Shown here: positions 25,829 to 34,342 of the stretch, piece by piece
How positions within the stretch are numbered: position 1 is the stretch's first letter
Layout: each line of letters starts with the position of its first letter
Assembly (NCBI RefSeq): GCF_900497595.1
Contig: NZ_UFQO01000001.1
Span: 310,001 to 374,000, forward strand
Direction of reading: 5' to 3'
From: Treponema pectinovorum
GTDB lineage: Bacteria > Spirochaetota > Spirochaetia > Treponematales > Treponemataceae
DNA: 64,000 bases
Position numbers and translations under genes: made by a program
Notes under the pieces: model-generated
Seen by the model: only the letters and a program-made list of their open reading frames with translations
Told to the model about the DNA's origin: nothing
Databases searched by the model: none

Positions 25829-27811
25829 ATGACAGAGAACGAATTTAACTATGTTATGGCATTACGCAGAAAGGAAGACACATCTTCTTTTTCAAACGAT
25901 ACAGTTTTATCTTGCGAAAAAGCAGGATATGTAAAAAACAATGAAGTAACAGACAAAGGCATGGAAGCCCTATCTCCTTACAAAGTTGACAATGCAATTA
26001 TCATGGCAGCTGGAAGAAGCAGAAGATGTATGCCACTTTCAAACTATCTTCCAAAAGGTCTTTTTGAGATAAAAGGCGACACGATGGTTGAACGCCAGAT
26101 AAAACAGCTCCACGATGCTGGAATAAAACAGATTGTTCTTGTCGTTGGATATCTAAAAGAGCGCTATTATGAAATGGCAAAAAAATATCCAGAACTCATT
26201 ATAATCGACAACAATGAATGGGAAGAAAAAAATAACATCTCTTCCCTATATGCAGCAAAAGATTACATAAAATCTTCATACATTTGCTGCTCTGATAACT
26301 GGTTTGCACACAACGTTTTTAGAGATTATGTTTACGATTCATACTATGCTTGCCTTTATTCCGATGAGTTTTGCAACGAATATTGTGTAAAAGCTCTTGA
26401 TGACCGTGGCTACATGACAGAAGTCAAAAAAGGTGGCGAAAAAGCGTGGTATACGATTGGTGAAGCATTTTTTTCAAAATCCTTTTCTGCAAAATTTGTA
26501 GACTTGATGGTAAAAGAATATTACGACCCAGAGATGAAATACATGCTTTGGGATGATTTTCAGATAAAGCACATAAAAGAACTTTTGATGAAGATTAAAC
26601 GCTATGACGATGCAGAATGCAAAGAATTTGACACGACAGAAGATATACTTCAATTCTATCCAAATTTTAAAGATTTTATCGATCAATTTTTTCAAGAAGA
26701 AGAACTCATAAATTCAACACAAAGAATTTCTTATCTTTCCAATTATTCCGACACAAAGCAATATTCGGTTGTCGCAACAGAGCAGTTGACAGGTCGCATG
26801 CACGTAAACGAAAACCTCTTTGGCCCAAGCCCAAGATGCCTAGATGTTTTACACAATGCAACAATGGAAGACTTATATCTTTACGATTTAACTCGAGAAG
26901 ATGACCTTGCAGTTGAAGTAAGCAAATTGACAGAATTGGGAACGGATTCAATCTTTATTCATTCAGGTTCTTCTGATGTTATAAAAACTATAATGACGAT
27001 AGTTTTAAACAAAGACGACACAGTTTTGATTTCAAATCCAGCGTGGAACTACTACAAATCTGTCTGTGAACTTCGCCATGCAAAAGCTGCATATTATAAT
27101 GTAGTCGAAGGGAAAGACTCTTATGAGTTTGACATTGAAAATCTTTTGGATACAGCAAAAAAGACAAATCCACGCATAATCATAATAACAACTCCACATA
27201 ATCCAACAGGAGCGGTTATAAGCCGTGGTGACCTTGAAAAAGTTATAAAAAATAACCCTACTTCTCTTGTAATCGTTGATGAAGCATATTTAGGACTTTC
27301 GACTGTAACCTACGATGTAAAATACTTTTTAAATTCGTACAACAATGTTGTATTTTGCAGAACTTTTTCTAAACTTTATGGACTTGCAGGGCTGCGCATG
27401 GGATATGGGCTTTGCACACCAATGGCAAAACAGGTATTTAAACTCGATTTAAATCCATTCCGCGTATCGAATATCGGACGCAAAGTTTGCATCGCAGCTC
27501 TTCAAGATAAAAAGTACTACAACGACCTTACAAAAAGAATAATCAAAATTAAAGACGATTTTATTTCAGAAGTAAACAAGATAAAAGGTGTGAAGGCTTA
27601 TAAATCTGCTGCAAACTTCATTTGGATTCGCTTTGATGAAAGCATAGATGTTCAGGCTTTAAAAGACAATTTACAAGAAAATGGCTATCTAACTCGCCTT
27701 TGGACAGAGGGAAGTCATCTTGCGATGCGCATCACCGTTGCTCCTGAAGAAGAAATGAATAAAGTTTTGGGATTGATAAAAAATTTTTTCAAAAACAGGA
27801 ATGAAAAATGA
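25829..27811 (+). CDS. nucleotidyltransferase fused to a class I/II PLP-dependent enzyme
   Basis: 660 aa from the ATG at 25829; an earlier in-frame start inside the preceding gene is less likely. Residues 1-50 end VTDKGMEALSPYKVDNAII and look like a worn winged-helix segment. Residues 55-300 are a LicC-type nucleotidyltransferase: IIMAAGRSRRCMPLS (loop at 60-66), YLPKGLFEIKGDTMVERQI and CCSDNWFAHN. Residues 330-655 are an aminotransferase-fold domain resembling HisC/CobD: HVNENLFGPSP, TPHNPTGAV, IVDEAYLGL and RTFSKLYGLAGLRMGYG with the PLP lysine at 515. It may make a CDP-activated amino-alcohol or aminophosphonate-like group. A transaminase and a decarboxylase cannot be told apart here. Confidence 0.8.
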   Translation: MTENEFNYVMALRRKEDTSSFSNDTVLSCEKAGYVKNNEVTDKGMEALSPYKVDNAIIMAAGRSRRCMPLSNYLPKGLFEIKGDTMVERQIKQLHDAGIKQIVLVVGYLKERYYEMAKKYPELIIIDNNEWEEKNNISSLYAAKDYIKSSYICCSDNWFAHNVFRDYVYDSYYACLYSDEFCNEYCVKALDDRGYMTEVKKGGEKAWYTIGEAFFSKSFSAKFVDLMVKEYYDPEMKYMLWDDFQIKHIKELLMKIKRYDDAECKEFDTTEDILQFYPNFKDFIDQFFQEEELINSTQRISYLSNYSDTKQYSVVATEQLTGRMHVNENLFGPSPRCLDVLHNATMEDLYLYDLTREDDLAVEVSKLTELGTDSIFIHSGSSDVIKTIMTIVLNKDDTVLISNPAWNYYKSVCELRHAKAAYYNVVEGKDSYEFDIENLLDTAKKTNPRIIIITTPHNPTGAVISRGDLEKVIKNNPTSLVIVDEAYLGLSTVTYDVKYFLNSYNNVVFCRTFSKLYGLAGLRMGYGLCTPMAKQVFKLDLNPFRVSNIGRKVCIAALQDKKYYNDLTKRIIKIKDDFISEVNKIKGVKAYKSAANFIWIRFDESIDVQALKDNLQENGYLTRLWTEGSHLAMRITVAPEEEMNKVLGLIKNFFKNRNEK

Positions 27812-29040
27812 TTTCTAATTTTCTTTACATAGATCCAGGCACTGGCTCAATGCTTTTTTCAATTTTAATTGGTGCCTTTGCAACTCTTTATTTTCTTTTT
27901 AAAGCATTCTGGATAAAACTAAAGATTTTTATCACAGGCGGAAAAGCACAAAAAAATGACAAAGCGTACAAAAAATATGTAATTTATTCCGAAGATAAGC
28001 GATATTGGAATGTTTTTAAACCTGTACTCGACGAATTTGAAAATCGAAAGATAGACATAACTTACTATGTTGCAACAGAAAGCGATCCTGTTTTTGTAGA
28101 AAAATATCAGTATGTTCATCCAGAAGTTATAGGAGAAGGAAACAAAGCCTTTGCAAAACTCAATATGTTGAGCGCGGGTTTTGTTTTGATGAGTACACCT
28201 GGTCTTCAAGTTTATCAATTAAAAAGAAGCAAAAATGTAAAACATTATTCACATATCTTTCATTCCCCTGGCGACCCTACAATGTATCGTCTTTTTGGAA
28301 TCGACTATTTTGATTCTATCCTTTGCACTGGCGACTATCAGTTTAAAGATATTCGAGAGATGGAAAAACAGAGAAATCTACCAGCAAAAACTTTATTGAC
28401 GGTAGGCTGTACTTATCTTGATGTTTTTAAACAAAAAATTGAAAAACTTCCGTCGGATGAAAATCATAAATTTACGGTTTTGGTTTCGCCAAGTTGGGGA
28501 AAAAGTGCCCTGCTTTCTAAATACGGGAAGAAATTACTAGACCCCTTAGTAAATACAGGATGGAATATAATAATTCGCCCTCACCCACAAAGCAAAATCT
28601 CAGAAAAAGAGATGTTAAAAGAGTTGGAAGACTGCTACAAGGGTGCTCCAAATGTCGAATGGGATTCCCATAGCGAAAATTTTTATTCACTTAAAAAAGC
28701 AGACATTATGATTACCGATTTTTCTGGAATAATATGGGACTACACTTTTCTCTGCGATAAGCCAGTGATGTATGCAAATGCAGAAATGGATCTTGCTCCC
28801 TACGATGCTTACGATATTAACCATGAAATTTGGCAGTTTGAAACTGTAAAAAAGATTGGAATAAAAGTTGAAGAAAAAGACTTTTCAAACATAAAAGATA
28901 TTATTCATAACGCAAGTGATTCTCCACAACTTTCAGAAGAGCGAAAAAAAGCAAAAGCGCAGGCGTGGATGTACATAGGCGAAGCGGGAAAAAGAACCGC
29001 AGATTTTATGATAAAAACGATGGAAGAAGCGAACACTTGA
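27808..29040 (+). CDS. CDP-glycerol glycerophosphotransferase-like protein (TagB/TagF family)
   Basis: 410 aa. An N-terminal hydrophobic segment opens with YIDPGTGSMLFSILIG. The Glyphos_transf-like domain follows, with HYSHIFHSPGDPTMYRLFG (first catalytic-type His), IIRPHPQSKIS (second His) and MITDFSGIIWDYTFLCDKPV (CDP-binding Asp/Ser-type motif). TagB/TagF enzymes transfer glycerol-phosphate from CDP-glycerol in teichoic acid synthesis. No CDP-glycerol synthase is in the window, so the donor may be the product of the fused enzyme upstream. It overlaps that gene by ATGA, so the two are coupled. Confidence 0.82.
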   Translation: MISNFLYIDPGTGSMLFSILIGAFATLYFLFKAFWIKLKIFITGGKAQKNDKAYKKYVIYSEDKRYWNVFKPVLDEFENRKIDITYYVATESDPVFVEKYQYVHPEVIGEGNKAFAKLNMLSAGFVLMSTPGLQVYQLKRSKNVKHYSHIFHSPGDPTMYRLFGIDYFDSILCTGDYQFKDIREMEKQRNLPAKTLLTVGCTYLDVFKQKIEKLPSDENHKFTVLVSPSWGKSALLSKYGKKLLDPLVNTGWNIIIRPHPQSKISEKEMLKELEDCYKGAPNVEWDSHSENFYSLKKADIMITDFSGIIWDYTFLCDKPVMYANAEMDLAPYDAYDINHEIWQFETVKKIGIKVEEKDFSNIKDIIHNASDSPQLSEERKKAKAQAWMYIGEAGKRTADFMIKTMEEANT

Positions 29041-29065
29041 TATTTAAAATTTCTAAGGAAAAAAC

Positions 29066-30214
29066 ATGAAAGTAGCGATTGTTCATGATTGGTTAGTAAA
29101 TTTTGGAGGAGCCGAAAGAGTTGTACAACAATTCTTAAAAATTTATCCACAAGCAGAAATCTATACCCTCGTTTATGATGAAAATAAAATGGGTAAGCAT
29201 TTTCCAAAAGAAAAAGTTCACACCTCATTTATACAAAAAATTCCTTGTGCGACAAAGCTTTATACAAAACTTCTCCATCTAATGCCAAAGGCTTTTGAAA
29301 GTTTTGATTTAACATCCTACGATTTAGTGATTTCAAGTTCTTCATGTTGTGCAAAAGGCGTTATCACTTCTCCAAATTCAATTTATATCGCATACATACA
29401 CTCGCCTATGAGATACGCTTGGGATTTGTATTACGATTATATGGCTTCAAGCGGAAAATTAACCCGATTCTTTATGAAACGCTTTATGCCAAAAATACGA
29501 AATTGGGATTACATTTCAAGCCAAAGAATCGATACGATTATTGCAAATTCATCTTATATAAAACGCAGAATAAAAAAATTTTGGAATCGCAATTCAACTG
29601 TAATATATCCACCTGTAGAAACCGAGCGACTTTGTCCTAACGAAAAACCATGCGAAGATTTTTATGTGGTTTTTAGCAGATTCGTCGCATATAAAAGGCT
29701 TGACCTTGCAATAAAGGCTTGTGGTCAACTCGGAAAAAATCTTGTCGTTATTGGGAGCGGAAGTCAAGAAAAAGAATTAAAAGCACTTGCAGCAAAATAT
29801 CAAAACTCATCTTCAAAAATTACCTTCACTGGTGGAATTAAAGATGATGAAGTTCAAAATTATTTACAGCGATGTAAAGCTCTCATATTTTGTGCGGAAG
29901 AAGATTTTGGGATAATTCCTGTAGAAGCACAGGCTTGTGGTCGCCCTGTTATTGCATATGCAAAAGGTGGAGCGTTGGAAACTGTTGTAAAAAATAAAAC
30001 AGGCATTTTTTTCCAGGAGCAAACTGTAGAATCATTAAAAAATGCGATAAACGAATTTGAAGAAAAGATAAAAGACGAACCGTTTGATGTAAAAATTATA
30101 ATCGAAAATGCAGAAAGATTTTCATCTCAAAGGTTTAGAGCAGAAATCCAAAACGCCGTAAAACAAACCCAAGAAAAACTTAATAAAGAATATTTTTCCC
30201 GACAAGGATTTTAA
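29066..30214 (+). CDS. GT4 glycosyltransferase, WbaZ/mannosyltransferase-like
   Basis: 382 aa. The N-terminus MKVAIVHDWLVNFGGAERVV, with ISSSSCCAKGVITSP and YIHSPMRYAWDLY, is the pattern of the WbaZ/WbdC group of mannosyltransferases. The nucleotide-sugar half has FSRFVAYKRLDLAIKAC, VIGSGSQEKEL and AEEDFGIIPVEAQACGRPVI (EX7E-type motif). AAGGA lies 7 bases before the ATG. GDP-mannose is the likely donor given manA/manC, but specificity is inferred. Confidence 0.85.
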   Translation: MKVAIVHDWLVNFGGAERVVQQFLKIYPQAEIYTLVYDENKMGKHFPKEKVHTSFIQKIPCATKLYTKLLHLMPKAFESFDLTSYDLVISSSSCCAKGVITSPNSIYIAYIHSPMRYAWDLYYDYMASSGKLTRFFMKRFMPKIRNWDYISSQRIDTIIANSSYIKRRIKKFWNRNSTVIYPPVETERLCPNEKPCEDFYVVFSRFVAYKRLDLAIKACGQLGKNLVVIGSGSQEKELKALAAKYQNSSSKITFTGGIKDDEVQNYLQRCKALIFCAEEDFGIIPVEAQACGRPVIAYAKGGALETVVKNKTGIFFQEQTVESLKNAINEFEEKIKDEPFDVKIIIENAERFSSQRFRAEIQNAVKQTQEKLNKEYFSRQGF

Positions 30215-30223
30215 TTAGGTACT

Positions 30224-31285
30224 ATGCTAAAAATTGCAATTGACTGTCGCATGTGTGGCTCTGGAGGAATTGGTTCTTTTATAAACGAGCTCATTCCCTA
30301 TTTTCTTGAACAAAATAAATGCCTGTTGATAGGAACGAGCGAGCAGATTTCTGATTTTATGAATTGTCAAAACGCAAATTTTTGTTTTTGCGATGTAAAA
30401 CCCTTTTCTAAAAAAGAACTTTTTGCTTTTCCAAGAGAAGTGCTAAAAAAAATAAATTCCTACGATTGTTTTTTTACTCCTTACATAAATATTCCAAATG
30501 GAATAAAAATTCCAATTTTTTCAACGATACACGATGTTGTTTTTTTAGATGAAAAAGAACTGACCAATTTTGTTGGAAGACTTGTTCGAAAATATTTTTA
30601 TCAGCGCGCGATAAATATTTCGAAAGCGATATTTACGGTTTCTGAATTTTCAAAATCGAGAATCTTAAAAAATTTAAAATGCAATAAAGAGATTCAAATA
30701 ATTTATAACGCAGCTCCTTCCTATCTTTTAAATGATGAAAAATTCTCTTATACACAAAAGGAAAATCGCATCATATTCGTAGGAAATATAAAAAAACACA
30801 AAGGTTTAAAAACTCTTCTGGATGCGTTTGAAACTGCACAAAAAAAAGGTCTGACTTTAAAACTTACAATAGTCGGAAACAAAGATAATTTTAGAACTGG
30901 CGATGAGCAAACTGTAAAGCGTCTTGAAAAAATTGATTCAGAAATCGAATTTACAGGTAAGATTTCAAATTCAAAATTAAAAGAGCTCTATGCTAATTCA
31001 AAAGTTCTGGTTCAACCTTCAACCTACGAAGGATTTGGAATGCCACCTTTGGAAGCGATGATTATGGGAACTCCTGCAATAATATCTGATATTCCAGTTT
31101 TTAAAGAAATCTATTCAAAATTTCCTGTTACATTTTTTCATGCAGGAGATTCAAAAGATTTAGCTGAAAAACTTTTAGAATTTGAAAGAAAGGGAAAAAA
31201 TATCGACTTAAAAAATCTAAAAAATCTCTATTCATATAAACGCTCATACGAGTTAATTATTGATATTATAAAAAAATATCTTTAA
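30224..31285 (+). CDS. GT4 glycosyltransferase
   Basis: 353 aa, GT-B fold. IAIDCRMCGSGGIGSFINEL and IFSTIHDVVFLDEKELTNF open the acceptor half. IIFVGNIKKHKGLKTLLDAF, LTIVGNKDNF and QPSTYEGFGMPPLEAMIMGT (EGFGxPxLEAM) mark the donor half. It follows the previous transferase by 9 bases. AAGGA lies about 16 bases before the ATG, rather far, with only AGGT closer. It belongs to the same broad group as the protein at 21957 but is not a close copy. Confidence 0.83.
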   Translation: MLKIAIDCRMCGSGGIGSFINELIPYFLEQNKCLLIGTSEQISDFMNCQNANFCFCDVKPFSKKELFAFPREVLKKINSYDCFFTPYINIPNGIKIPIFSTIHDVVFLDEKELTNFVGRLVRKYFYQRAINISKAIFTVSEFSKSRILKNLKCNKEIQIIYNAAPSYLLNDEKFSYTQKENRIIFVGNIKKHKGLKTLLDAFETAQKKGLTLKLTIVGNKDNFRTGDEQTVKRLEKIDSEIEFTGKISNSKLKELYANSKVLVQPSTYEGFGMPPLEAMIMGTPAIISDIPVFKEIYSKFPVTFFHAGDSKDLAEKLLEFERKGKNIDLKNLKNLYSYKRSYELIIDIIKKYL

Positions 31286-31295
31286 TTGTATCTCA

Positions 31296-31324
31296 TAGAC
31301 TACAAAGCGGTTTTCTTATATAAT
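31296..31324 (+). promoter_or_regulatory. promoter of the initiating sugar-phosphate transferase, leaderless layout
   Basis: TAGACT (31296-31301), a 17-base spacer and a perfect TATAAT (31319-31324). The -10 overlaps the first in-frame ATG (31323), so the usable start must be the ATG at 31335, 10 bases after the hexamer. No clear ribosome-binding site. Confidence 0.55.
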
Positions 31325-31334
31325 GAGATTTAAG

Positions 31335-32759
31335 ATGACAGAAAAGGATTACCTAAATTATTTTAACTTAAAATACTGGAAAACAAGTTCATTCACTTCG
31401 GGTTTTATCCTTGCAATAAGCGATTGTCTTATGGTCATGCTTTCAATAGGAATTTCCTTTTTTATAGTCAATTTGATAAATTATCACTGGATAAATTTTA
31501 AATCGTTTGTAACTTATTGGGTTTATCTTCCTCCAATGATTGCCGTTTTTTATGCAGCAGGTTTATATCCTGGAATTTCGCTCCCACCTGCCGATGAAGT
31601 TAAAAAATTCGGAATCTGTTCATTTTTTGTTTTTGTCGGAATTGCGCTTTCTATAACAGTTGAACAAGTAGACGATAAATGGCCTTTGGTAATCGCCTTG
31701 ATTTTAGCCTCGCCTTTTGCCCTCGTTTTTCTTCCATCTGGGAGAGAACTTTCAAGGCATATTTTTTCTAACAAAAGATGGTTCGGGGTTCCTGCGGTTA
31801 TAATCGTAAAAGATGAAAATTCTTTTTTTATAGTTGACCGCCTTTTAAATCGAAAAGATTTGGGCTACAAACCAGCTTTAATTATCTGTCAAAAAAACAT
31901 AAATCCTTATATGTACAAGGATATTCCAGTTTATTCCTATTCAAAAGAGCTTGAAGAAGTTGTAAAGGCAACTCGAATAAAAGTTGCAATAATTACGGAC
32001 TGGGAACTAAACGATACTAGAATCATCAATTCTTATTTTAGATACACGATAACTATTCCTAAAACGCAAGATATAAATACTGTTTTTACAAATATAAGGG
32101 ATTTCGGTGGCGTCTTGGGTTTTTCTTCAACTCATAACCTTACAAAACCTTTTAGTCTTTTTGTAAAACGTTTGGTGGATATTCTTTTGCTCCTAGTTTC
32201 TTCACCAATAACAATTCCTGTAGTTTTAATCGTTGCCCTTTGTGTAAAACTTTCAAGCAAAGGATCGATTTTTTATGGACACAAAAGAATTGGAAAAGAT
32301 GGAAAAGAGTTTAAATGCTGGAAATTTCGTTCGATGGTGATTGATGCTGATAAACGCTTGGAAGAAATTTTAAAAGATCCTGTTATGGCAAAAGAATGGG
32401 AAAAAGACAGAAAATTTTCTAATGACCCTCGCGTTACAAAAATTGGGAAAATTTTACGTAAAACAAGTTTAGATGAAATCCCTCAATTTTTTAATGTGCT
32501 AACAGGCGATATGAGTTTTGTAGGTCCGCGTCCTGTTACAAAACCAGAACTTGAAAAATACGGCAGTAAGGCAGATTTTATCCTTACAGTTAATCCTGGA
32601 TTGAGCGGAATGTGGCAGATTTCTGGTCGCTCCGACACCGGATACGAAGAGAGGATAACTCTCGACTCATATTATATTCAAAATTGGTCTGTATGGCTTG
32701 ATATTTGGATAATAATAAAAACCGTTTATGTTGTTATAAAAGGAAAAGGTGCATACTGA
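31335..32759 (+). CDS. polyprenyl-phosphate sugar-phosphate transferase (WbaP-like initiating enzyme)
   Basis: 474 aa from the ATG at 31335; the ATG at 31323 sits inside the promoter. Four N-terminal membrane helices and a CoA-binding-like middle part precede the bacterial sugar transferase domain. That domain shows KRLVDILLLLVSSPITIPVV, GSIFYGHKRIGKDGKEF, KCWKFRSMVIDADKRLEE, RKTSLDEIPQFFNVLTGDMS and FVGPRPVTKPE, the hallmark motifs. It would load the first sugar-1-phosphate onto undecaprenyl phosphate to begin repeat-unit assembly. Confidence 0.9.
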   Translation: MTEKDYLNYFNLKYWKTSSFTSGFILAISDCLMVMLSIGISFFIVNLINYHWINFKSFVTYWVYLPPMIAVFYAAGLYPGISLPPADEVKKFGICSFFVFVGIALSITVEQVDDKWPLVIALILASPFALVFLPSGRELSRHIFSNKRWFGVPAVIIVKDENSFFIVDRLLNRKDLGYKPALIICQKNINPYMYKDIPVYSYSKELEEVVKATRIKVAIITDWELNDTRIINSYFRYTITIPKTQDINTVFTNIRDFGGVLGFSSTHNLTKPFSLFVKRLVDILLLLVSSPITIPVVLIVALCVKLSSKGSIFYGHKRIGKDGKEFKCWKFRSMVIDADKRLEEILKDPVMAKEWEKDRKFSNDPRVTKIGKILRKTSLDEIPQFFNVLTGDMSFVGPRPVTKPELEKYGSKADFILTVNPGLSGMWQISGRSDTGYEERITLDSYYIQNWSVWLDIWIIIKTVYVVIKGKGAY

Positions 32760-34342
32760 TGAAAAGATTTCTCGTCTTTGCTGTACTTGCTATATCAATT
32801 TTTTCGTCTTTTGCAGAAAGATACAAAATAAGCGATGTACAATACAACATTTCTGGAATGACAAAAAAATATGCTATAGAGAAAGGGATAAAAATAAATA
32901 AGACAAGAATTTTTGAATCTTACGATGAATTGAATAGCTATGTCGAAAATTTAAGGCAACTGTTCAATAACGAAAGAAACTTTGCTTCTTCAATTATCAA
33001 CCTAAAATACGAAAATCAGTTGGATGAGCAAGGAATTTCTAACGTAACTCTCATTATAAATACACTTGATTCAAAACATTTTCTCTTGGTTCCATATCCA
33101 AAGTATAATTCAAATGATGGCTTTCTTTTAAAATTAAAAGCAAAGGATACAAATTTCTTAGGGACCCTTGAAACATTAGATTTTGCTCTAAATTTTGCAG
33201 TAGAAAAGAATAGTAAAACAGATGAAAATGATATTTCTTTTGGAATTGACTTTGATTATGACTATCCATTTAAGGCAGGAATTTTTGATTCCAGTTGGAA
33301 CAATAAGATGTCTTTTGAATGGACAATAGGAAAAGATAAACCAGAATTCTCTTATAAAACAGGTTTTACTTTTGAACTACCTTTTAAAAATTATTCTTTA
33401 AAATTGGACTTAACACAAAGCATTGTGCAAAATTTTGATTATACAGAATACGATGATGAGCTTTATTTCACAGAATTTGCAAAATTTTCGCTTCCGTTAA
33501 AAATCGCAGAGATAGAAAATTATGGCGATGTAAAGTGGACTCCCTATTCATCATTTACTATAAACTGGGATAAAAATGGCATCAATGAGCAAAACGATGA
33601 TCTTTCAAGCCCAAGTTTAGAGTTTGGACACGGACTTTCTTCAGGAAGAGTTAATTGGTACGAAAATCTTAGAAAAGGTTCAACTTTTTCGCTCAGTCAA
33701 TTTGCAGGATACAATTATCAAAGAAACGATTATTACTTTGGCTCAAAAGGAGAGATGGATTTATTTTATTGCCTTTCAAACATTGGAATAAATGCGAGAT
33801 TTATAGGTTTTTATTATTTGAATAAGACAGAAAAGATTGGGTCATATCTTCGAGGTATTAGAGACAACCAAACCTATGATGATTCGGCTTGGCAAGCGGC
33901 AGGTTTTTCTGGTAGCGCACAAAAAGCACTTTCAACAAATGCAGCGATAATTGCAAATATCGATTTTCCAATTCACATAATTACTACAGACTGGCTTGCT
34001 TTTAATGATTTTATATTTGGTGAAGACTCAGCATTTTCAAATCGCCTTAAATGGATGAGATTTTTTGATTTTGAATTACAGATAAATCCTTTTATTGACT
34101 TTGCTTTGACTCATAACAAAGTTACAGGAAAAACATTTGCTATAAAAGATGGATGGTATGCAGGCGGAATTGAAGTCTTAGTCTATCCAAAAAAATGGCG
34201 TAGCCTCGTTGTAAGGGCAAGTGCTGGTATCGACGGCGGAAGAAAAATTATAAATAAAGTAGTTTCAAAATTATTTGATAATTCCTGGAGAAGCGAAGGT
34301 TCTGCCCTAGAAATAAGCATTGGAATAGGATTGCATTACTAA
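32759..34342 (+). CDS. outer-membrane beta-barrel protein with a POTRA-like N-terminus
   Basis: 527 aa. A signal peptide (MKRFLVFAVLAISIFSSFA) leads to a region of about 110 residues starting YKISDVQYNISGMTKKYAI with the alpha/beta spacing of a POTRA domain. LVPYPKYNSNDGFLLKLKAK and many amphipathic strands follow, ending ALEISIGIGLHY with a terminal aromatic. The ATG overlaps the stop of the initiating transferase by one base. Family unknown to me beyond a loose likeness to Omp85-type proteins; a role in glycan or protein export to the surface is possible. Its stop abuts the stop of the convergent TPR gene with no gap. Confidence 0.6.
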   Translation: MKRFLVFAVLAISIFSSFAERYKISDVQYNISGMTKKYAIEKGIKINKTRIFESYDELNSYVENLRQLFNNERNFASSIINLKYENQLDEQGISNVTLIINTLDSKHFLLVPYPKYNSNDGFLLKLKAKDTNFLGTLETLDFALNFAVEKNSKTDENDISFGIDFDYDYPFKAGIFDSSWNNKMSFEWTIGKDKPEFSYKTGFTFELPFKNYSLKLDLTQSIVQNFDYTEYDDELYFTEFAKFSLPLKIAEIENYGDVKWTPYSSFTINWDKNGINEQNDDLSSPSLEFGHGLSSGRVNWYENLRKGSTFSLSQFAGYNYQRNDYYFGSKGEMDLFYCLSNIGINARFIGFYYLNKTEKIGSYLRGIRDNQTYDDSAWQAAGFSGSAQKALSTNAAIIANIDFPIHIITTDWLAFNDFIFGEDSAFSNRLKWMRFFDFELQINPFIDFALTHNKVTGKTFAIKDGWYAGGIEVLVYPKKWRSLVVRASAGIDGGRKIINKVVSKLFDNSWRSEGSALEISIGIGLHY

